A DNA stretch of 64,000 nt, taken from contig JACKPW010000003.1 in assembly GCA_024233215.1 (NCBI GenBank), positions 124,001 to 188,000 on the forward strand, in the 5' to 3' direction. The notes beneath the pieces are model-generated. The model was given only the letters and a program-made list of their open reading frames with translations, did not search any database and had not been told where the DNA came from. A program made the position numbers and the translations under genes. Below, piece by piece: positions 44,604-51,761 of the stretch (the stretch's first letter is position 1; each line of letters begins with the position of its first letter). The DNA is from Verrucomicrobiales bacterium. Lineage in GTDB: Bacteria > Verrucomicrobiota > Verrucomicrobiia > Limisphaerales > J093.

Positions 44604-46640
44604 TCACTTCAACAGGGGTTTCAAGGCGCGTTCCAGCCGATGCAGTGCGGCGGCATCCGGCTCGGCCAGGCGAAGGTCAAGTTGCTCGATGGCAAACGCG
44701 GTCGAACCCGGGGTCGACGGCACCGCCGGCTCGGGGAGAGGTTGGTCCAGTCCTTCACCAAGCAGCTCGCGCGGCAGCCCCACCGCGTCGAAGGTCAGGC
44801 CGAGAAAGTTCGCCAACTGCTGCCGCGCCAACTGACCGCCGAGCCGCTTCTGCAAATGCCGTGCCGCCTCGCTCTGGGCGATGACCCCGAAGCCGAGCAC
44901 GCCCAGCAGTTCCTTGGCTGTGACCGTCAGGGCTCCGGCCCCCAACGACTTCGCCCCCAACAACGCCACCAGCGAAGTGCCGCCATCGAAGGCCACCAAA
45001 GCCACCGCGGCCAGGGCCACGACGAGTGTGCCCGCCACCGCGGCACGCGCCTTCCACTTGGGCAGCGCCCGCCACATCTCCGCCGTCAGCACGTCCCATT
45101 CCCCGGCACTCAAGTCCGTGTGATCCTGGTCGCGGAACCGCCGGAGCACCTCGCGTGCCGGCCCGAGCCAGAAGTCCCGGTCCCGGTGCGCCCCGCAGGT
45201 CGCGCTCCACAACCGCAACCGGTCCGCCACCACAACCTCGCCGAGCAAACCGCCCTCGATCTGCGGGCCCAGCTTCTCGACGCCCTCGAGGACCCGCTTT
45301 CGCAGACCCCGCGCCGCGCCCGCCAGACCCGTGACGCCCTGCTGCAATCGCCGGACCAGACCCCGCGCCTGATGCGAGGTCCACAGAAACGGGCGCACAT
45401 CCCACGGTGCCGTGCGGATCAGGCTGTCGGCCAGCGCGCCCACCAACCGGGGATCCAGCTTGATGCGGCCCTCGCCGTCACCCTGAAGCAGCGGGGCAAG
45501 TTCGGCGTTCAACGCCCTCGCCGCCCGGGTCGCATCCTCCCGTTGCCGCGCGACACCGGCCGCCAGTTCCTCCATCGCCGTCGTCAGGTCGGCGGCAAAC
45601 TCCCGCAGCAATCCGCGTTGCCGATCCTGCAGCAGTTTCTCCGGCGGAAGCCGGCGGGCCAACCGCAACAACGAGCGTTCTTCCGCCACAGTCGCCGGTG
45701 TGTTCGCTCCACCTTCCCCGTCGACCCCGAAGAAACAGGGGTTTGCGTCACTCTGGATCAGGTCCGGCGACAGGGCACGGTTCGGATCCCACGCAGGCGT
45801 GCGTTCCTCATAGCCCTTGTGATTGAAATCGTAGGCCACGTAGACCAGGGCATCCGGTACGGGAACAGCGGATCGCACTTCGCGCAGGATGACCTCCGGG
45901 GTCTCCCGCCCGGCCAGGTTGACGGCGATCACGCGGGCGGCATTGGGCAGCGCATGGAGCACTTCGTCAACCTGGTCGATCTCGATCTGGCTCCGGGGCA
46001 ACACGAGCACCACGGCGGAACACAATCGCCCCGCCGCGCGCAACGCATCGCGCCGCGGCCGGCCACCATCGTCGCCCCCGTCCTCGCGCCGTTGGATGTC
46101 CGGGCAATCCAGCAGACAGATTCCGTGGGCGTCCAGCGCGGGGTCGTAAGCCAGCAACGGTTGCTGCAGTCGATGCCGGGTGCGCTGTTGCTCGTGGGCC
46201 GGGGCAGGGTCGTCGGAAAGCGGTTCCGGCGCCTGCGCAAACACATCCGCCAGCAGGGCGGTCAGGGCGGATCGCATGTCGGCATCCTCCCGCCAGGCCG
46301 CGGGGGCCCAAAGAATGAACCGGTGCGTCCCCGCACTGCGCTCGATGCCGCGCAGGACGCGGTTCCGGCCCTCGGCCGAAAGGAACGACGCCACCAGCGA
46401 GGATTTGCCGGCGTTGATCAGGCCCGCCACCGCCACGATGGGCACCCGCAACAACCCGGCGAGAAAGTCGTGCGACTGGCGCAGTCGGCGGGCGGCTTCG
46501 GGAAGGAGCGCCTCGAGGGCCGGGAGCAATGGCCAGGCCTGTTCCTCGGGCCAGGTCTGCCGGACGACCGCCTGGGTGGGATCAACCAGGGCGGACCAGA
46601 CCGATTCCAGGGGATCGGTTGCGGAACGTTCTGTTGCCAC
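44604..46640 (-). CDS. Membrane-associated P-loop GTPase (first of pair)
   Basis: About 678 residues. G1 GLINAGKSSL (about 70), G3-like LLDCPDIQRRED (about 177; Cys-Pro-Asp where DxPG is usual) and possible G4 VNLAGRE (about 241). A long helical region follows, then a hydrophobic stretch (AAVAGTLVVALAAVALVAF, about 530-550) and a C-terminal part rich in helices. GTG starts at 46640, 46649 and 46661 are all possible; the frame upstream is shadow. Its stop overlaps or abuts the start of the second GTPase, so the two are made together. Possible heteromeric membrane-remodelling or stress GTPase; function unknown. Confidence 0.72.
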   Translation of the reverse strand: MATERSATDPLESVWSALVDPTQAVVRQTWPEEQAWPLLPALEALLPEAARRLRQSHDFLAGLLRVPIVAVAGLINAGKSSLVASFLSAEGRNRVLRGIERSAGTHRFILWAPAAWREDADMRSALTALLADVFAQAPEPLSDDPAPAHEQQRTRHRLQQPLLAYDPALDAHGICLLDCPDIQRREDGGDDGGRPRRDALRAAGRLCSAVVLVLPRSQIEIDQVDEVLHALPNAARVIAVNLAGRETPEVILREVRSAVPVPDALVYVAYDFNHKGYEERTPAWDPNRALSPDLIQSDANPCFFGVDGEGGANTPATVAEERSLLRLARRLPPEKLLQDRQRGLLREFAADLTTAMEELAAGVARQREDATRAARALNAELAPLLQGDGEGRIKLDPRLVGALADSLIRTAPWDVRPFLWTSHQARGLVRRLQQGVTGLAGAARGLRKRVLEGVEKLGPQIEGGLLGEVVVADRLRLWSATCGAHRDRDFWLGPAREVLRRFRDQDHTDLSAGEWDVLTAEMWRALPKWKARAAVAGTLVVALAAVALVAFDGGTSLVALLGAKSLGAGALTVTAKELLGVLGFGVIAQSEAARHLQKRLGGQLARQQLANFLGLTFDAVGLPRELLGEGLDQPLPEPAVPSTPGSTAFAIEQLDLRLAEPDAAALHRLERALKPLLK

Positions 46641-46753
46641 GCCAGCCACAGCCGCTACCACGCCAGCAAAGCGCCCCGAATGCAAGCCGCCGGGCGGGGT
46701 TCTGGGGGCAAACCGACCTTGCACACGACGCGTTTCGGCGCGAGGTTCGGCGC

Positions 46754-47416
46754 ATGAAAACCGTCCGGTTCGCCGGCACCAGCCTGGTCGCCCTGCTGAT
46801 CTCGACGACGGCCATTCAGGCGCAGCTGCGGAGCGTGACCCGGCGCACGATCCAACTCCCGCTGGGCCTGCCCACCCTGCTGCAACCGCAACCCTGGAAT
46901 ACCTCCCCGGCGATCGGGACCGCGCCGACCCCGACGATGGCGTATGTGCGCGTTCCACGCCGGAACCGGGAGGAGGTCGATCCGGCCGAGCGGGAACGAG
47001 CGCAGCTTCAGTTCGAGATGGAATGCGCCGCACGCGGGTTGCCGAGCTTCCAGTTCTCCCTCGCAGGCCGTTACCTGACCGGCAACGGCGTGCCGTGTGA
47101 CCCCGGGAAAGCACTGGAACTGCTCCAAAGCGCGGCCGAAAAGGGCCACGACAAGGCCAGGCGCGTGGTGGCGGATTTCGAGCGACTCGTGGCCGCGCAG
47201 AAACGCCCGAACGCCGCCTCCGCATGGCAGGCCAAACACCTCAAGGACGTGTTCGACCCGAACCCGAATGCGAACCGGCCCGAGGAAGGCACGACAGCGG
47301 TCGCCGGCGAGACCGCCAGTTCCGCCAGATCCGGGTCCGGAGCCGAGCAGCGGGACCCGCCTGAACCCACGCGACCGTCGCCACCACCGGGCTCCGTTAC
47401 CCCCTTGGCAGAATGA
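46754..47416 (+). CDS. Exported protein with a Sel1-like repeat
   Basis: A 220-residue protein with signal peptide MKTVRFAGTSLVALLISTTA ending at QA. A single Sel1/TPR-like helix pair is visible: SLAGRYLTGNGVPCDPGKAL...LQSAAEKGHDKARRV (about 115-150). The C-terminal 50 residues are Pro/Ser/Glu-rich and low complexity. It is transcribed divergently from the GTPase pair. One repeat is few for this family, which usually has several, so the structure is uncertain. Likely a periplasmic protein-interaction role. Confidence 0.7.
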   Translation: MKTVRFAGTSLVALLISTTAIQAQLRSVTRRTIQLPLGLPTLLQPQPWNTSPAIGTAPTPTMAYVRVPRRNREEVDPAERERAQLQFEMECAARGLPSFQFSLAGRYLTGNGVPCDPGKALELLQSAAEKGHDKARRVVADFERLVAAQKRPNAASAWQAKHLKDVFDPNPNANRPEEGTTAVAGETASSARSGSGAEQRDPPEPTRPSPPPGSVTPLAE

Positions 47417-47450
47417 AACTCAACGCATACGAAGACGTGCCCCGTTTGTC

Positions 47451-47478
47451 GGATATCACCCCAAACGGCGTGATATCC
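47451..47478. promoter_or_regulatory. Inverted repeat upstream of orphan tail-anchored gene
   Basis: 9-bp arms GGATATCAC and GTGATATCC with a 10-base loop, 35 bases after the Sel1-like stop and 29 before the next ATG. Could be a terminator for the former or an operator for the latter; no T-run follows. Confidence 0.4.
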
Positions 47479-47506
47479 AGACCCGCTTAATCACTTGGTA
47501 GCCTCT

Positions 47507-47908
47507 ATGCCTCCGCAGGTCACAGGCACGTATCAGATCGACGACGTTGATGCGTCCGGCGATGACTACGTTGTCGCACTTGAGCAGAGATGCTCACAGC
47601 CTCCGGACGTGCTTTGGTTCACTCGTTCAGATGGCGACACTCTTGTCTTGGGCACCATAGAGGATCGGCATTCGACGATCGGCCGCATTGATGCCGACGA
47701 GATCTCATGGGATTGCGAGAGCTCATTCTCCTTTGACGAGACAGTATCTCGGGTCGGCCTATTCCTATCTTCTGATTCCCGGTGGGACGATGGGCTTGAG
47801 TGGGTACAGACATCCATCTCCAGTTCAGAGCAGCGACGCCGTTTGATTCCATTGGTCATCATCGGGATTGCACTCATCGTTTTGGCTATGGGGTTTCTGC
47901 ATGATTGA
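47507..47908 (+). CDS. Orphan acidic protein with C-terminal membrane anchor
   Basis: A 133-residue protein; the Asp/Ser-rich N-terminal domain (GTYQIDDVDASGDDYVVALE) is followed by one C-terminal membrane helix, RRLIPLVIIGIALIVLAMGF, and a two- to three-residue tail, so it looks tail-anchored. The base composition (roughly half GC, with TCA, GTA and TTG codons) is clearly lower than that of the neighbours, suggesting transfer. No homologous family recognised. The ATG at 47507 is preferred over a TTG four codons earlier. Confidence 0.55.
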   Translation: MPPQVTGTYQIDDVDASGDDYVVALEQRCSQPPDVLWFTRSDGDTLVLGTIEDRHSTIGRIDADEISWDCESSFSFDETVSRVGLFLSSDSRWDDGLEWVQTSISSSEQRRRLIPLVIIGIALIVLAMGFLHD

Positions 47909-48246
47909 TCGCGTGTTGAGGCTACCAATAAAGGGTGTATTGCTACGGCGCGAAGCGGAGCCAGCAAGTGCGCCCTTGGTTGAACAAGCCCGGCGAGGGG
48001 GAGGAGCGCTCCCCTATGGCGCTTGTGTTTGGGAGGCAGGAGGAGGAGAGCGGATCACGGGGGGCTGAGGGCCGCCCAGTTGCACAGGCCGGCCCGGGCG
48101 CCGCCGCAGGCGCATTCGCCCGGCCTTGGTGGCCGGAGACAACAGAAGCCGTCTTCACACCGGTGACAATACCGCCGGAAGGCGGCTTTGAGTGATCGGG
48201 ATGCACGACACGACAACAACGCGCCAAGGGCGCATCCACCCATCAG

Positions 48247-48346
48247 CCCAGGGCAGAGCGAACCGGCGCCCTGGGATCCGATTCCCCCACCCGCATCGTC
48301 GCCCTGAAGGGGCAACACTCGGATGCGCGTCATACCCTTTCAGGGC
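48247..48346. repeat. Paired hairpins resembling a BIME/REP element
   Basis: First hairpin: 8-bp arms CCCAGGGC and GCCCTGGG with a 13-base loop. Second: 12-bp arms with one mismatch, GCCCTGAAGGGG versus the complement of CCCTTTCAGGGC, with a 22-base loop. No second copy of the pair was found in the window, so family status is inferred only from architecture. Confidence 0.45.
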
Positions 48347-48414
48347 TTGCGTCGCTCGGGGTGGCCGGTAGCTGATCCGGGATGTTGAGATGGCCCACAG
48401 CTCGCTTGTCATTG

Positions 48415-48430
48415 TATAGCCCGGGGTATA
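48415..48430. promoter_or_regulatory. Palindrome ahead of mazE, putative operator
   Basis: TATA-g-CCCGGG-g-TATA is palindromic apart from one symmetric pair, ending 10 bases before the mazE ATG. MazE-type antitoxins autoregulate at such sites. A nearby TTGTCA (48406-48411) may be the -35. Confidence 0.45.
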
Positions 48431-48440
48431 TCCTTCGATC

Positions 48441-48704
48441 ATGAATACGACCTTGCAGCGCTGGGGAAACAGCCAGGGAATCCGCATCCCCAAGGCCATG
48501 GTGGAATTGCTTGGCATGCGGATCGGATCTGAATTGGCCATCGAGGTGTCAGGCGACCGGTCCCAGATCACCCTCACGCCGGCGCGGGAGACCCGTCCTG
48601 TCCGGGGGCGACATCGGATTGAAGATCTGGTTGTGTCGAGTTCACCCGATGCGTTTGAGGGCGAGTCTGATTGGGGTGGCCCCAAGGGCCGGGAGGTTTG
48701 GTAA
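48441..48704 (+). CDS. mazE: AbrB/MazE-family antitoxin
   Basis: An 87-residue swapped-hairpin DNA-binding protein. The N-terminal half (about 1-48) is typical AbrB/MazE: LQRWGNSQGIRIPKAMVELLG, then IAIEVSGDRSQITLTPA. The acidic C-terminal tail ESDWGGPKGREVW is the toxin-binding peptide. It binds the promoter palindrome and neutralises MazF. The stop codon shares a base with the toxin start (TAATG). Confidence 0.9.
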   Translation: MNTTLQRWGNSQGIRIPKAMVELLGMRIGSELAIEVSGDRSQITLTPARETRPVRGRHRIEDLVVSSSPDAFEGESDWGGPKGREVW

Positions 48705-49069
48705 TGGACGCGTATGTACCTGCTCAAGGGGATTTGGTGACCCTCGCGTTCGACCCCCAGGCCGGCCACGAGCAGATGGGCCGAAGACCCGGCATCGTCA
48801 TAAGCGTGGACCACTTCAACCGGTGCACGCACCTTGCCATATGTTGCCCGATCACGAACACAAAACGGAATACGCCGTTCCACATCCCGGTTTCCGGCGA
48901 CAGCGGCCTCACCGGATACGTCATGTGTGAACAAATGAAGTCCCTCAACTACCGCGCCAGGGGGATGAAGAAGATCGGCAGGGCGGCGCAGGACTTCCTC
49001 GATGAAGTCCTGTCGGTCGTCGACGCATGCCTGTTCCCGAGGCCCAAACCAGGCGAACCACGAAGATGA
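48704..49069 (+). CDS. mazF: MazF-family endoribonuclease toxin
   Basis: A 121-residue PemK/MazF fold toxin: YVPAQGDLVTLAFDPQAGHEQMGRRPGIVIS at the N-terminus with the conserved G-D and GRRP elements, CCPITNTKRNTPFHIPV in the centre, and GYVMCEQMKSLNYRAR with the conserved Gln. All usual elements are present and the length is normal, so it is probably active. It starts at the ATG overlapping the mazE stop by one base; a longer upstream start would lie inside mazE. Confidence 0.9.
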   Translation: MDAYVPAQGDLVTLAFDPQAGHEQMGRRPGIVISVDHFNRCTHLAICCPITNTKRNTPFHIPVSGDSGLTGYVMCEQMKSLNYRARGMKKIGRAAQDFLDEVLSVVDACLFPRPKPGEPRR

Positions 49070-49322
49070 GCGGTGACCCGAGGCGTTGCCCAGGCATGAC
49101 TCGGAGCTGGACCATCCCGCTGCTTTCGGTGATGATTCGCGGCACACACCAGTCCTGCAGACTCACGTGAGTGCGTGAGATGGGGCCACGCGGCTCCGGC
49201 TGTGGCTACGGGAAGGGAGTCCCCGATGGCGGTGTCGCAACGAGGCGGCGCTGCAGTGGCCGAGGGCAGGGGCAGGTTCTGGGGTGACAGCACGTGTTTC
49301 CTATCCACCCGCATTCAAGACC

Positions 49323-50444
49323 ATGAAAGCAGGAATCCTGATTTCCCTTCTGGCAACCACGTCCTCCACGATCGCTCAGGCCGGGGAGGGCATTGAGTGG
49401 ACCCCGATCGAGACCACGCGTCGCTGGACGGCGGTGGCCGGTTCCTCTGACGGCCAGCGATTGGTGGCTTCGGTCTGGGAAAGCACGCTCTACCGCTCCA
49501 CCGATGGGGGGCTGTCCTGGAATCCAGTCGGGAAGTCGAAATCCTGGAACGACGTCGCCAGTTCCGCCGACGGCATGCGGTTGGTGGCGGTTGCCTACCA
49601 GAACCGCCTCTTCACCTCCGACGATGGGGGAGACGAGTGGACGCCCCGGGATCAGGACCGGCAGTGGCACCATGTGGCCTGCTCGACCGATGGCATGCGC
49701 CTGGTGGCCTCGGTTTGGGGCGGCCAGCTCTACACGTCAGCCGACGCGGGAGAGAACTGGACGCCACGCGAGACCGCGCGCAATTGGGATTGGGTGGCGT
49801 GCTCGGGCGACGGCACGGTGATGATGGCGGCCGTCTACGGGGGCGAGCTGTTCCGGTCCACGAATGCGGGCGAGGAATGGGCGCCCTGCGAGCAGGCGCG
49901 CGACTGGGGGGCGGTGGCGATGTCCCCGGACGGGAAACATTGGGTGGCCGGGGTGGACGGTGGCGCCATCTACTGCTCGGAAGACGGTGGGACAACATGG
50001 CAGGTGCGCGGCGCCAACCGCGCATGGGCGGCGCTGGCAGTGTCAGCGGACGGTCAACGGATCGTGGCGGCAGCCCGTTCGGGCGCGCTCTATTCCTCCA
50101 ACGATGCCGGGGCCACCTGGACGCCGTCCGAAGAGCCTCGCGTCTGGTACAGCCTGGCGATGTCCGCCGACACCACCCAGGTGTTCGCGGTGGCTTGGGA
50201 GGGACAGATCTACGCCGGGCTTTGGGCTCCGGCCCTGCGCGTGGCGCGCGGACCATCGGGGACCGCAGTGATTTCGTGGCTGGCCCCTGCGAAAGGATGG
50301 CAACTTGAAAGCAGTTCCGGTCTCGGAACCGGCTCGGATTGGACCGAATTGTCCCCGCCGTACGGGGACGATGAAACCTACAACCAGGTCAGTCGACCGG
50401 CGGCCTCGGGCCGGGAGTTCTTCCGGCTTCGCAGCGCGGAATGA
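49323..50444 (+). CDS. Secreted seven-bladed beta-propeller (BNR/YCF48-like repeats)
   Basis: 373 residues with signal MKAGILISLLATTSSTIAQA. Seven consecutive repeats of about 43 residues follow the pattern R/K-x-W-x-x-V-A-x-S-x-D-G ... Y-x-S-x-D-x-G-x-x-W-x-P (RRW, KSW, RQW, RNW, RDW, RAW, RVW), enough to close one propeller. The Asp-box SxDxGxxW is present in most blades. The last 70 residues form the W...FFRLRSAE tail shared with other secreted proteins here. No enzymatic residues are recognised; probably binding or scaffold. Confidence 0.82.
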   Translation: MKAGILISLLATTSSTIAQAGEGIEWTPIETTRRWTAVAGSSDGQRLVASVWESTLYRSTDGGLSWNPVGKSKSWNDVASSADGMRLVAVAYQNRLFTSDDGGDEWTPRDQDRQWHHVACSTDGMRLVASVWGGQLYTSADAGENWTPRETARNWDWVACSGDGTVMMAAVYGGELFRSTNAGEEWAPCEQARDWGAVAMSPDGKHWVAGVDGGAIYCSEDGGTTWQVRGANRAWAALAVSADGQRIVAAARSGALYSSNDAGATWTPSEEPRVWYSLAMSADTTQVFAVAWEGQIYAGLWAPALRVARGPSGTAVISWLAPAKGWQLESSSGLGTGSDWTELSPPYGDDETYNQVSRPAASGREFFRLRSAE

Positions 50445-50607
50445 CCCGATCGCTGCGAACCTGGCAGGAAGACCGGAACAGGACGGTTCGCGACGGGGAG
50501 GCGGATCGCCCCCGGGAATTGGCCGGAATCCCGGGGATTCGCGCACCGGGAACGGCGACGAGGAAGAAGCTGGGGTTACCGGGCCCGATCCGTGAAGGTA
50601 GGCGGCC

Positions 50608-50961
50608 ATGCGGACGGTGAACCTGAAGGCGGGATTCCCCAGCGTGGATGAAGCACGGCGGCGGTTGCTGGCCGAGATCGCGGCGGCCGGGACCGGCGGG
50701 GGAAGGGTGCTCAAGATCATCCATGGCTGGGGATCGTCGGGTGAAGGCGGGAAGCTGGGTCCGGCCATTCGACGGTCGTTGCGGTTGCGCGTAAAGGAAG
50801 GCCGGGCCCGACTTGTGGTTCCCGGGGAGCGGTTCTCAGCCGACACCGAGGAGGGCCGCGAACTGGCCCAACGCCATCCGTCCGTCCGCCGCGATCCCGA
50901 CTTCAACCGGTCAAACCCCGGTATCACCGTGGTGGAACTGGCAGCCGCCACAGGAACTTGA
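50608..50961 (+). CDS. Smr-domain protein
   Basis: A 117-residue protein with an Smr-like core: hydrophobic DEARRRLLAEIAAAG, then VLKIIHGWGSSGEGGKL in place of the HGxGxGxLr motif. The core is small and standalone, without the MutS2 ATPase. Smr domains nick branched DNA or cut RNA; here the residues after HGWG are altered, so activity is uncertain. Plus-strand gene, 163 bases after the propeller gene. Confidence 0.7.
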   Translation: MRTVNLKAGFPSVDEARRRLLAEIAAAGTGGGRVLKIIHGWGSSGEGGKLGPAIRRSLRLRVKEGRARLVVPGERFSADTEEGRELAQRHPSVRRDPDFNRSNPGITVVELAAATGT

Positions 50962-51080
50962 CAGGCTCGCAGTGCAAACCAACGCCACGAGGTGCCGGAT
51001 CGGCTCGACAAGTGGTCCGATGGCAGGTGAGATTTCACCCCGATTCTTGATGCTTCCAAAACAGGCTTACCGGCATTGCC

Positions 51081-51725
51081 ATGATACCCACTCGACTCCA
51101 ATCCGAGATCGCCAAGTCCAAGGATGACTTGAGGGCATTGGCGGAGAGAATCGGACCGGCACCCGAGTCGGTGTCGGAAGTCCTGGCCGGGTTGCGGAGC
51201 GATCAGGCCCGGATCCGGTATGGCTGCCTGAAGATGCTGCGCCTGCTAAGCGAGCGACAGCCTGCCGTGGTCTACCCCCACTTCGAGACCATCGCCGCCC
51301 TGCTGGACAGCGACCGCACCATTCTCAAGTGGGGCGCCATCCTCATCATGGGCCACCTGGCAGCGGTGGATTCCGAGAATCGGATCGATGCCATGCTGGA
51401 GGACTACCTGCGGCCGGTTTCAGGACCGGTCCTGATCACGGCGGCGAACACCATCCAGGGAGCCGGGGAGATCGCCCGCGCGAAGCCGTATCTGGCGGAC
51501 CGCGTGGTCCGGGCATTCCTGGAAGTCGAGCAGGCAAAGTATGAAACGCCCGAATGCCGGAATGTGGCCCTCGGCCACGTGCTCAAGTCGATGGGGCGAC
51601 TGTTCCACCACGTCAAGGATCCCCGGCCGGTGATCGACTTCGCGAAACGGCAGCTGAGCAATCGCAGAAGCGCTGTCCAAAAGGAAGCCCGCGCGTTCCT
51701 CAAGCGACACGGGAAACCGGATTGA
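51081..51725 (+). CDS. HEAT-repeat-like helical protein
   Basis: 214 residues, entirely helical in appearance, with HEAT-type repeats: RYGCLKMLRLLSERQPAVVYPHF, LKWGAILIMGHLAAVDSEN, and AANTIQGAGEIARAKP. No signal peptide, hence cytoplasmic. It is likely a protein-protein interaction scaffold. No nearby gene suggests a partner; the Kelch gene is convergent, 36 bases beyond its stop. Confidence 0.75.
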   Translation: MIPTRLQSEIAKSKDDLRALAERIGPAPESVSEVLAGLRSDQARIRYGCLKMLRLLSERQPAVVYPHFETIAALLDSDRTILKWGAILIMGHLAAVDSENRIDAMLEDYLRPVSGPVLITAANTIQGAGEIARAKPYLADRVVRAFLEVEQAKYETPECRNVALGHVLKSMGRLFHHVKDPRPVIDFAKRQLSNRRSAVQKEARAFLKRHGKPD

Positions 51726-51761
51726 GACAGCCGCTCTGATTTCGGGGGGGAAACGCTTGGT

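Larger units (their letters stand above)
47909..48440. other. Repeat-rich intergenic region before mazEF
   Basis: No gene could be supported. It contains CCGCC-GGAA-GGCGG (48172-48185), a stem CCCAGGGC/GCCCTGGG (48247-48275) and a near-perfect stem with arms at 48301-48312 and 48335-48346 (GCCCTGAA-G/A-GGG). Two successive palindromes in opposed orientation look like a REP/BIME-type element. The mazE operator-like palindrome is at its right end. Confidence 0.5.

Noticed and set aside
47943..48239. Minus-strand ORF in the repeat-rich gap before mazEF
   Set aside because: Overlaps several palindromes and has no domain pattern; more likely repeat DNA than a gene.
47400..49100. Integrated mobile element or prophage
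   Set aside because: No integrase, transposase, att-like direct repeats or phage structural genes; only composition and toxin-antitoxin genes suggest transfer.
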